Source of the DNA: Penelope pileata
Taxonomy: Eukaryota; Chordata; Aves; Galliformes; Cracidae
DNA length: 64,000 nucleotides
NCBI GenBank assembly: GCA_013396635.1
Contig: WBMW01002283.1
Location: 1-64,000 of the forward strand
Direction of reading: 5' to 3'
Below the pieces are notes generated by a model, which made no database searches, was not told the DNA's origin, and saw only the letters and a list, made by a program, of their open reading frames with translations. This document shows positions 1-12,400 of the stretch, piece by piece (the stretch's first letter is position 1; each line of letters starts with the position of its first letter). Made by a program: the position numbers and the translations under genes.

Positions 1-277
1 ATTGCTATTAACAAAAAGAGCCCGTACAGAACACAAGTAGAACTTTCAACGTACAGATCCCAGTTAATGTATTAGTTCTCAAGGATGCAGAAACCAATCT
101 AAGCTTTAGCTAACGGGTGTGGATGAAATTCAGCTGTTCAGATGAAAAAAGCCTGCTTTGCAAAAGTAAAACCTTGCAAGTATTTCGTTGCATGTTATTA
201 GAATAAGGTAAGATAAAGGTGTACTGATGCTAATAGCAAAAATAATAGGATACTCCTCTTTTTCTGCTCTGCCTTAC
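1..277 (-). other. HTT: HTT intron 25, 5' part
   Basis: Sequence after the exon 25 donor. No similarity to the next huntingtin segment was found, so exon 26 lies outside the window. Confidence 0.75.
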
Positions 278-429
278 CTGCAAGCAAATTTCCAGTCAAA
301 ATCAAAGCATCCTGATGTGCAGAAAGGTCCAAAGGGAACCATGTTGATGAAAGAAGAGAGAGGACCATGCCGGCCGTTCCAACAGTGCAGCCCTTCTGAG
401 CTTCATCTGAAGGACTTGGCTGAGAAACA
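278..429 (-). CDS. HTT: HTT exon 25, last exon in window
   Basis: 152 bp encoding VSQPSPSDEAQKGCTVGTAG then MVLSLLSSTWFPLDLSAHQD and ALILTGNLLA, residues 1003-1054. The acceptor CTTCTAG|T at 430-431 was chosen over a nearby CAG because it keeps phase with exon 24 and aligns V-x-x-x-S-x-SDE with mammals. The donor is GTAAGG. Exon 26 was not found in 1-277, so the gene continues outside the window. Confidence 0.95.
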
Positions 430-3400
430 CTAGAAGTATAATTTTGGAACATCATGATTTCTTTTTTGAGAAGTTTAAACTCTCAAGAACAGCTATAAAG
501 ATTACTAATCTAAAGAATTCAGTACTACACAACTAGACATTTAACACTTGAGTAGCAGTTCCAAAAAAACATTTGCACCAGAGACCTGAAAATATTTTGT
601 ATTCTTGAAGAGTATTTTTCTTTTTTTTAAATACCAAATATCAAAGCTGCTAGTGACCTCTACTGAAAAATGGAAGAATTCAAATAGTTACTTGCTAACT
701 GTTATGGTCCTGAACTATCTCCAGTTAAAAGACTTGCTAAAATGCAAAGTAAGGAAGGGAGATGTAAGCTGTAGCTCTAAAATAGTTCTTGCTACATAGC
801 AAAGTGGGAAGTATTTAGTCAATTGTAATCAACAAAATCATCTAAATGTATGGGTCATCTATACCCAAGTTTGTAATTTGCTGCTGCATTCCGGATTTAA
901 CCTTGAAATAATTTTAAGATTGGACTGTCCCATACAATCCAAGTTCCACAAAGAACAGACAAAGTTCACCACAATATGTCTGTCAGAATACCCTGAGAAT
1001 CATACATGCGACTTCAAGCATGTAACACCTGTACGATACTACTAACTTTCTTTCAGGAAAAGACCTTATGTGATCTCTGAATTAAGGGTTTCTTTTAAGA
1101 TTTTTTTTTTTTTTAATTCAAAAATCTTTTAATCCAGTGTCTCAGGTTTAATACAATTAGAACAATTTCAGAAAACAAGATTTACACTGAGCATAGCTAT
1201 TATTTTGACAAAGCTACACTAGCAATTACAGGGCATTCCATTTAAAAATCTGTTTTAATACGTAAGTGTTGCTTACTTTACATAAAGTTAGAAACCCAGA
1301 AATTAATACACACACAGTTGTACATAGGTGGAATTCAGCAGCTCCAGTGGTTGTTTAACCGTAAGAATGTCAATACTTCAAGACAGAAAGGAATTCTGGT
1401 AAAATTCTGATGTCTCATATTAGAGATCCAAATTTGTGATCTTATTATCCAGCATGATAAATGTTCACATCATGCCACAAAAATAAAATTATCACTCAAA
1501 TTAATATGAACATGGGATCAAAATTTGTAAAGTAAGTATCACTGGAAGAGTAATGGCAATGTCACCTCATCACCTATGAATGCTAGCTGCATCTTAAAGA
1601 CAGCATTTTTTAAGCTATGTAGAAGAGAAAACACTTGCAAGTCTGCAAGAACAAAGGAATATACAAAACAAAGCAAACTAGCTTAAAAGTTGAGAGGGAA
1701 AAGGATAGCGCTAAACTTGGTTATAAGCAGCTTGTATGAGAAACACTAACAAAACCCAGACACACACACACTATTAACTAACCAAGCCTGCACCTAGAAG
1801 CACTGTGCATTGATTTCATTTTCCAGCTAAGAACTGATCACATACTAACGTATTTCACTTGTTACAAAACATAAGAACTTGACCCACAGTCTATTCATCT
1901 AAGACAAAAAGAATCTTTTAGAATACATGCCAAGCGTGTCACACTTATGCCCAGCAAGGGAAGAAAGGCCATGATGACAAGTAAGGGGAGCGTTATTTAA
2001 AAACATAACAAAATGAAATTTTGCAATAAAGCTTCAAGATACCAGAAGAGTAAAATAAAAGCAGAGATGCCTCTTGCAGCTCATACAAAGAAATAGGAAA
2101 ACATCTCTTTGGAAAGTATGCATACCAACCTAAATAGGAAAATGCTACAAGCTATTGGAAAAATACTCGTACTTGTCCTGGTTTCAGTGGGCGTAGGGCA
2201 TGACCTGAACAGTCTTGTAAAGTGAGACCACTAAACGCATAACTCCACAGCTTAAGAACTGTGGAGGCAGCAGGACCGCTAACATTTAGTAACAGCTCTT
2301 CAAAAGTTTAACAAAATCATCAACAGCAATGAAGAAAATAACAGTCTACATATGTCACATCTTCAGTAGCTAGTTTTACAGCTCATGTGGCACAGCTCAT
2401 TGATAGTCAGAGGCAACACTATTCTGTATCAAGTTCTTCAGTGATTCCTAAGATGAGCTTAACAGCAAATATTTAAATCAGGACATCTGATACCTGAATG
2501 AGTGTACTATGCTTTTGTACACATGAATTTTAGAAGCTTGAACACTGGATGAAAAACATACCCACAGTGCCATCCCACTGTCCAGGTGCAGACTGGAAAC
2601 ATTGTAGAGAGAAGACACAAAGCTTCACAGCAGCCAAACTGAAAAGTCAAAACCAAGTATGAATCAGCTCCATCACTGGAAGATCACAGCAACAACAGTA
2701 AAATATCTTAAAAGCGAGAATTAAATATATTGTTACTGTCACAATACCAAGGCTGCAGATATAAATACAAAGGAATTAAAAAATAAAAATAACATTTAAA
2801 AAATAGTCAACCACTATAGCAACTAAGAAAACTCACTGTAAGTGCTCTTGTAGTGGATATTGTCAATGCATGGGAAATCGCTGCAACAACCCTTGAGAGA
2901 TTGTTCTCCATAGTGACATCTGTTGGACTTTGCAGCATACTGTAACCTCTGTATGTTCTGAAATAAAAATATTTCTAGTATTAAAGCATGTACTTAAAAA
3001 GCTCAAACATACCTTAATGAGAAATGATTACAGCCTAAATTACTACTACATATTTTAAAGACAACTTGTTCAAATGTACCGAGAAACACAACGTATGAGA
3101 ACATTCTAGATACCAGCTAATTATATTTTCACATATAGCTTATTAATCAAATTTCTGTTGGCAAACAAACACTAGACTAACTGAACATTTAACTAGGTTC
3201 TTCAGAAATCATCATCAGTTTAGCATCTATTTAGTCTTTGCTTTTGCTCATTCTTACCTAACATTTTTGCATGCTCACAAACCTTGGATTACTGCTGTAG
3301 AAAAACAACTATTTGGTACATCCCACAAAGCTCTGTTGTTTCTAAAGTACAGTATATATACCTGGAGTTACATGATCAAGATTATGTATGGAAAAGGTAC

Positions 3401-6400
3401 ACAGTTAAAAACTATCACTAGGATAAGATGTTTAGAGTTATAAACTCTGATTAACATACCTGAAGAACAGTAACATGTAATTAGCTTGTAATGTTGCACT
3501 TAGGCAATTTAATAGGGTGACCTTGGAATGAAGAGAAGGAAGTTCGTCCTGGAACAATGACTCCCCTACAATTAATGCATGAGCACATCACTAGTAACTC
3601 ACACACCAGTTTATCCTTTAAACTTGAGCTTGCTTCCACGGAGCCTCAAACTACCACAGATGCTCCTACAAATTGGAGCAAGCACATGGATTTGCAGGAT
3701 TTAAATATGATTTTAGGCATTATGAATTGTAATGCATCTACATTCACTTTAAAGCAAGATAAGCCACATAACGTACCTAGTGATAGTGCTCACTGCAAAG
3801 TGAGATGGAGGCTGTGTTTCATGCATTAGTAGTTTCAGGTAGACACTGCTTTGGTCTCTTGCTACTGCCACGACTGGATCAGCCTGTCCTTGATCGCAGT
3901 TATAAAACAGCTTTGGAACAAGCCTTAACAACAATTGCCAAAAGAAAAAATATTTAGAAATCATTTAATACACAATTCAGAAAGCTGTGCATACTAATTA
4001 CATGTATCAAGCTGTAAACTGAAATCACTACTAAAACTTTCACTAGACTGTTTCGCTGAATTAATCTTTACACAATTGGCCTGTACTGTGATTAAACAGT
4101 TAAAAAACCAAAAAATTCTTCTACACACACAGTAGATCAAAAAAATGTCTTCTAGACAGATCTCTACCTATACACACTACAACAACCACTTCTCTAAAGA
4201 ATCTCTCTCTCAGCATTTCCCTTTCTCCCTTGATACTTTCCCCACTGTTTTCTGTGCGAAGTGAAAACTAATTTCTACCCAAAAGGGATATTTTTTCCAT
4301 AATGTGCTTTTCAGAGCTCGAAAATTAAACATGCAATAAGATCAAATATAACAACACTTCTGAATTAGACAATATTGAAAAAATCACAGTAAACATTTAT
4401 TTTAAGTTCACTGACAGCACTTCCAACACATTCCTACATAGCATGTCTCAAGTGGGTACTGCAAGCTTGCAGTAGCTTTTTTTGCACAGGTAAGACTTTT
4501 TCAACTTTAAGACAAATGCTATCACTGAATCAACATGAAGACATGGAAAAATTAGTGGTAAGTCAGAGTTTAACATATTCAATAACCCAATTTCAAGATC
4601 AAGTCCTCAAACAAAGCAATTAAAACTATGATGCAACAGTTAATTTCTCTGCTGAGCTCTTTCTGCAATATGAATGATCTTTGGTGGCAGAATCTTTAAA
4701 GTTTCATTGTCCTTTATTTGTTATTATGAGTGGACAACAATTAATAGTCTGAAAAACTAGGGAAGACTCCTCTGACAATAAAATATTCTAGAATTTCAAC
4801 TTAAGATGCTTCTAACTTACGCTAAACATAAAACTTAAGTTCTCAAATTGAAATACATCAATTACCAACTAATTCTTACTGTTCGGTACCTTTATCTGGA
4901 CAGTAATTACAACTGTAGTAGGTTACAGCAAACAGTTGCTTTTTAACAAGTTTGACTACTTTACTACCATCAAAGAGCATTAGAGTTTTTAAATATACTG
5001 CTTATAACCATGTAGAAATAATGTTTGAGAGTTAGGACAACCCTTTTGGGGTTGGGACATCTTAAGTCTATCAGTCACTGTCAGGATACTTGAACAAGTC
5101 ACTCCACCACGCAAAAATTTAAGTAGAAGTTTAAACTGAAAGTGACCTCCAGAATGCAATAGTTATATGTAACTGTAGTGCTAATTAAAAGTGAAGCAAA
5201 ATTGTCTGATACTTCAGAAAGATGCATGATCCAGATACCACAGAGCTGCATTTGTCTCTTATCCCTTTCCTAAAATAAAAATGTAACAACAACACTAAGA
5301 GGTTATTTTAGTTACTATGTACACAGTGAAAAAGTTTATAAAGTGATTTGCGAGTTTGTTTTTTTTAAAATACATACTCACCTCACCAATGAAGCTGCAG
5401 CTACATGTCGCACTCTTGGATCTTCATCTCCAAGCAGACAGATCACAACATCACTGAGCACTCGTTCCTGAAGTTTTAGCAGCTATAAAATAAATCAGTA
5501 ACGTTCATCATTTGACCAGCATGTTAAAAGATTAACAACAACATTTCTTCTGTCATACAAGTCTGTAAAACAATCTTTACCATAAATTACCAAAAGTACT
5601 GTTCAGATACAGAAATGAAAAAAGTTTTTTTTTAACTTTAAAAATAAACAAAAAAATCACAAATAGATCAGAGAACACTAGGATATTGGTATCTCAGTAG
5701 CAAGGTGTCCTTCCAATTGTGTCAGAACACAAGCCTAATGTAGACAAAGCATACTTATCACCACCTATCAGTGTTGATCAAATGTTTAAATTTAAACATT
5801 AAGTGCCAAAATTAGATTGGTATTTTAATCCAGAAACACAAATACTGATTGAATAATTACTTACACCAGTGTAATGATGAACACCTCTGTGCAAGCTGTC
5901 AGTTTTTCCTTCCAAGAAGTTGACTAGCCTATAATAAAAAAAAAATAAAGATAGATTAGTAAGTTGTAATGTTAGCTAATGTATCATCAGTGCTCTGAAC
6001 ATTTTGCTTGCAAGTTTATTTTCAAAAACACTACTCCAGAGAAAACTTGAGAAGTAAACACACCTGTGGCTGTCTTTGGAACAGGCAGACTATGTGCCGA
6101 ACTACTATCTGGCTAGCATAACAGAAAAATTAACATTTCCTTATTTAAAAACTTCTATTTACACTTTGCAATTGTATTTTTTTCATGCCAGTGAGATCGG
6201 ACAGTTTTGAAAAGATGGTTACACATTCCAAATATCACTATTCGGAAAGAGTCCAATTTTGTATGACTAAGGATAAACAAACACCTTTTGTTTTTCAGCT
6301 TGGAAGAGTCTGTAGAGAATAAAGGAATACAAGAAAATGCAAGCAATGTCTTATTTATTTCAGTATAACAACCCTCGAAACAGAAGAGAGCTGACAATAC

Positions 6401-9400
6401 TGGAGAACAACTCAGGGACTTTTTCTATAAACAAAGGACAGACATGTATACAACTGGACATGAAATTCAAATTAGTTATTAGACTATATGAACTCCCTTT
6501 GATAAAAGATTTACAGAAAACTTAATAAACAGACCATCAAACTAAAAAATCCTATACACTGTTATTAGGCTCAGTAACTTGACAAATGAATTCAAGTACT
6601 CCTTAAATGATTGAGTGGTCTGAACTAATTTTATGAAATTCATTAATTTTTCAGAAGAAAAATCTGTTATGATTCCAGCATCCCATACACAGCATCTTTG
6701 CAGCTACAATGTTCATGGGAAAACATAAACACTTACCGAAAATCCACCTCTGCAAGCGTTTCCAGAAGTTCTGTCCTCACTAGCCAGTATGAGCTATTCT
6801 TCAGCGTAAGGAGGTCAACGATTAATTGTAAACCTAGTTCACTATAACTGCTACTACACAAGCTCATGATGCAATGCTAAAAAGAAAAAACAACTTTGTT
6901 ATATTACAGAGAAGGTTTTCTAAATTAAAGTATGTTTGACCATAAACATCTGTTTTATTCAAAATTTTCATGTTACTGCTTAAGAGCTAGTGAAAAGCAC
7001 TAGTAAAGTAGGTACTTTGCAAGGCTAACCCTATGTAAACTTCTAAAAGCTGCTGCTGAATTTAAACTCTAAAAGAGGAATCCAAGCCTCAGAAGACAAC
7101 CATCCAATAAGCAAGGCGGCTTAATGAACACAGGCACTATGTTCCTATCTGCTCAGAAACAGTCTCAGATACTTTCCACAGGATATTTTTAGATAGCTGG
7201 TTCTAATTTCTAGATTTTGAACAAGCCATACTTCCCCGTTTTAAAGACTGTTCAACAACATGGAGAATGTGTGACTTTTGGAAAAAGTTACAGAACCTTA
7301 AAAAACGCAAGTCTCATTTTACTACGCAAAAACAAACTTTCTCATTTGGGGATTAGCAACTCAAAATGCTTCCAAGTATTTCTGCTGAAAGATACGTGGT
7401 CAGGCTATACCATGTATTGAGAGGAAAAAGTCATAATTGACTAGTATAAGATGTCTGAACCAAGCAATACCTACTGAAGTCTTCTAAAATCACAAACCAC
7501 TACACACAAATAATAAGATCATGGAACAGTTGGTTAAAGGGACAGCATTATATCAGTAACTGGATTTCCATCCCTCAGATGCATCACAGATCCCTCCTCT
7601 TATCACACAAAATCATAATGTCATGTATCAAATACCTACATTTTACTAAAAGCCACACTTTGTCTCACTGACCCATAAGCTGTAATACAATCAGCCACAC
7701 TGTGCCTGTCCCTGATGTACTCATTTCCTCAGCCTCCATTTTGTCTTTGCACTTCAACTTTTTTAGGGAGTTTTGGAAAATTCCTCAAGGAAAAGTCTCT
7801 CTCTTTTTTTTTTTAAATAGGGAAATTTTCATAGATTTTATTACAGAAATAAAATTCTCATGCTTTAAGTTGCACTCAAATTCGGCTGTCATCTCTACTT
7901 TAACAATTGCCTACTGGATCTTTTACCCAATTTACAACACTTATTTTTCAGAGATCTGCCTCATTTTTTTTTTTAATTACCTCAGAAAATAATCATTGTT
8001 TCACTTGTCATTTATCTTATTTCTTTTTTGATTTCCAAACAGAGGCTGCATCCAGGTGTTAAACCTTCATGCTTTCCTCCTAAATCTAGATATCTTTTGT
8101 ACTTAACATGCTCATCCTATTGTTGCTTAACATGACATTATAGCTCATACCCATACATTTTTCACGACTGAAAATATCATGTTTATATCATACTGCTACA
8201 GGATTTGATCCACCATCAACATTATTATTTTCCCATTGTTTGGTTCCCCATTTCTACACCTGAAAGCCATGTTTCCTACAATCAATTTATTAGGGAAGAA
8301 GTCTTTTCTGCTCCACACTCGTACACCTGAGCATAGTGGATCCTAGACAACAAATAATGACCCTGTGATCTGTGGCAGTGCAAGTAAATTATTACTTCTA
8401 CTTACCCTCACAGCTGTACAAGCCAGTTTGCATGTAACAGAGGACTCATCTTTCAGTGTTTTTTGTAATAGAGGTATGCAGTCTACCAAGGAAAAGAGAT
8501 TTCCTAACAAAAAAAGGAATTTAGAATAATGAAACAGAAGAAAATTTTAGCCAGAGAAAAGAGATGTCTTTAAAATACTTTGTTACCTGTTGAGCTTCTG
8601 ACAGTTATTAGCCATTTTTCCACATCAAAGCGTGATTTAAGCAGAATAGAGTTGATGATTGTTCCACAGAGAATAGCAGTAGCTCCTCTAATCTGGGGAT
8701 CTCCATGGTCAATGTAGTTCAGAATATCTGATACATACTGCTCCTCTAAGAAAACAAGTTACAACTACTTTATTTTAAAGATACTTGCCTTAGACTTAAC
8801 TGATCACTAAAAATGTTTCAGTGGAGGTACTGATCACATAGATCAACACCAGCATATTTTCACAATAAGCTTTTCTTTGCTCTACCTTACACAGATCATT
8901 CACAATTCAGACCAACAACCACACATAAAACCATTGATTAATCATATCACAGAATGGCTTGGGGTGGGAGGAAACTTACAGCCCATCCAGTTTCCAATCC
9001 CCTGCTATAGGCAGGGGTGCAAACCACCGGATCAGCTGCCCAGGGCCCCATCCAGCCTGGCCTTGAATCCCTCCAGGGATGTGGCATCCACAGCTTCTCT
9101 AGGCAGTACCACTCCAGGGCCTCACCACCCTCTGAGTAAAAAAATTTCCTCCCAATATCTAATTTAAATCTGATGTTTTATTGCAATGAAAAACAAAACT
9201 CTGTGGAATCTAAGAAAATGTTCTGGTCAACACCCCAATTTTGTCACTATCAGCATCAAAACAGCCGAATTCCCCAGGTCTGTGTTGATTATATTGTATA
9301 ATTTTTAAGACTGTATTTTATTATTCATAAAAACTAACCTAGTGACTTTGAAGCTATCTATAAAATGGCCTGAAAGAAATTAGAAGTAGCCAAGAGATAA

Positions 9401-12400
9401 GCAACTTTTGTGAAGCAGTTGTCCTGAAACAACTTTTACTTGTCCGAAGCTGTAAAAGTTATTCCACTCAATAAAAAAAAAAAACTCATCATCTGCACTG
9501 ATGTAGTAACTGTATAATGTTATTTTCAATAATGTTATTTCCAGTGGCTCTGCAACTGACACCACTAGTGCAGTGAACTAAAGCAAATTGGTGCAATGTT
9601 TATTTGTGAATACTAAACTGGATTTAAAAGTGTTTTCAGTACAGATGCTGCTTCACTTATTTGAAAGCCCGAAAATTATTAAAAATCTGAACTACAACAT
9701 ACCATAGTCTTCTCCCATTGCTTCAAGGGGTGTTTTATACAGTTTGCTGAAGAAAGACTCAGGATGAAGGGCAACAGCTGCTCCAACACAACTTACTGCC
9801 AGGGCTTTTACACTGACTCTCACATCTCTGTCTGGAACTAAAGCTGGGAAAACAAAAAATAGAAGTATTTAAAAGCTTTCTGAATTGTTTTTAAATTAAT
9901 TAATAACCCTACATCATATAAATAGCTTAGTCTGAGCAAAAAGAGAATTGATTTTGAAGCCAGAGCAGGTACTTCCAAGTTTATCAGTGGCAACAATGAC
10001 AATAATCTCTCACAGCTCACTTCCTTCAATGCTGATAATGCAGGTACTATACTGCCTTTCCAAGTAATTAACAAGTAGTTTAGAAAAGGAACAAACAGAC
10101 CTGAAATGCTCACTTCAGTCACAAAGACAGGCACAGATACACCTGTGACAGACTTCCCAGTGAAAAAAATGAAAGCAATGGCATATGCCATACAGGCTTT
10201 CCAGAAAAATACCTACTGACATTTTTTTTATATACTGGAAAGGTAAACGACTCCTCTTTTGACCCACACCAGCCTCTACTAACAATTGCTTACTAACAAA
10301 AGGTTTCACCTTTCACTGTCACACATATTAAAAAAGGGAAAAAAAGAAAAAAAAGGCTCACACTGCATTAAGATATTAGAGAAAAAAGTTGAAATTGGAG
10401 TTCCAGCCAGGTCTTTGAAAACCTTAGCTCAATTCTCTGTTTTCTTAGAGCTAAATCATTTAATACCTGGAGCTATATTTCCCAAACACAAGCAGGGACA
10501 GCCACACTATTTCTACTTGGAGTATATTAAAAAAAAAAAAGAAAAAAAAAAAACACTGAATTAAAACACAGGCAAGAGATAAAGCTAAAAAAGATACCTT
10601 CTATCTAGTTTTATGTATCACAAATAAGGCAACATACAGGCAATATAAACAATCAATTGTAAAAATATTAGAACAGGAACTTGAGAGAACTATATTCTTC
10701 TAAACCTGTTCTTAGAGTTTCTGTAGAATGAACTGTGACTGAGGAAGTTATTTCTTTAGCTTCTACTGAGGTATTGATACCTCTGGAGAAGACAAACTAG
10801 GTGTTCTGTCAGCTTCACACATCTATAAACAGATGGCCCCACAAAAAGGTGCAAAGGTGCTATGGCCCTAAAGGTTTATCTCACAGGAGTTTACAAATGA
10901 CAAATATAATTATTTGGCAAGAAAGTTACGGTAACACTTCAAATGTTAAATGGTGCAAAATGGGACTCATCATAAAAACTGCATAAATTTACGTGTTTCT
11001 AGGTTTCTCTGTACTCTGGTGTGAACATTTAAATCAGGACTGTCATGAGTCTTGACGAGACACTTACCTCCTTTTTCCCCAGTAAGTAGGAAAGAGGCTG
11101 ACAGAAGTCTAACACAGTGCACTAAAGGAGCAGAATTTCCATCGGTATAGTGACCTATGTCTCCTTTTACCCTGGAGGGCTATGGAAGGCAAATCAAAAG
11201 TTTTATTTAGATAAAAATTAAACTTCAATTTAAACAAAACATTAAGTAAAACATGACTTAGAGCTACTGCACATTCCCAAAACTTCACAGGTTGTAACAC
11301 AAAGTACATTTAATACACATTCCAAAAAAAAGCTCTTTAAAGTTAATGCTTTTGGGAAGTTTGTCTCTAGCATCAGAGTTCAATATGGTTTAATTTTAAT
11401 CATAGAAACAACCATCATTAAGTGTATTTTCTGAGTTACCCAGACTTCTTGTTTATATCTGGAGGAGTTTGATAAACTACATTTTTTCACCAATCTCTAG
11501 AAACATCTGAAAACTTTTGTACAAGAAGCAACTCATTCTTAAGTTGTTTCCAAAGAAGGCTGACAAGTATCTGCAGTTTTACACCGTAGCCCAAGTTAAT
11601 CTAAGTTCTGCCTGTCACAGACCTAGCTCCTTTTGCCCCAGCTCCGAACATGATCCAACACTGAAGTCAAAAAACACACGAGGGAATAAATAACGAGTAG
11701 TTAAAATTGCATGAGGCTCTCTGCTGAAAGAGATGCTGGAGTAAGGCATAGTAACCTCTGAGGAGATCAGTTACATACACAGCTAGCAATCAACACAAAT
11801 ATTTCAGGTAATTGGTGTGAACTGTTCATTCACAGACAAAAGGGGTTTCTGTTCTCAGCAGCTTAAGTATGAGTTCTGTTATGGTTCTGCTGGTGATTGC
11901 ATTCAAGATAAACACTGTGTTCACCTTATATTATATGCTACAAGTCAAATTTATTACTTAACATGTTATTTTGACTTATAATGAAGTATACTATGTATAT
12001 AAGCTACTCATGCTCATCACTGATTTACATCATCACAAACTTTTTTTCTTAACATAGTTGTTTAAAATTTTGAACAATATCACCATGACTACTTCTCACC
12101 TTATTTTCATGATCTCCAGGATCTGCTGCATCTTCTTTTGATGTAAATCTATCGACACTGCTATCAGAAGGCTGCCTACTATGGCTCATGGTTTTCAACA
12201 GGTGAGGCTGTTGAAGAGCTTTAGAAAAAAGGCAATGCATTAAATATCATTTAAATGCAAATGAAAAGCACTTGAATTTAACTTAATCATAAAACATGAA
12301 AAATAAATTAGCAGTGATCAAAACAAGTTATTCATTAGAAGTGTTTAAATTTCATTTTGATCTAGTTGTTTATTTTTCACATCCATTTAAGTGAGTTTTC

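Noticed and set aside
2177..2260. TGTCCTGGTTTCAG, resembling the start of avian LTRs
   Set aside because: Only about 14 bases match. No LTR body, no CA end and no target duplication were found downstream.
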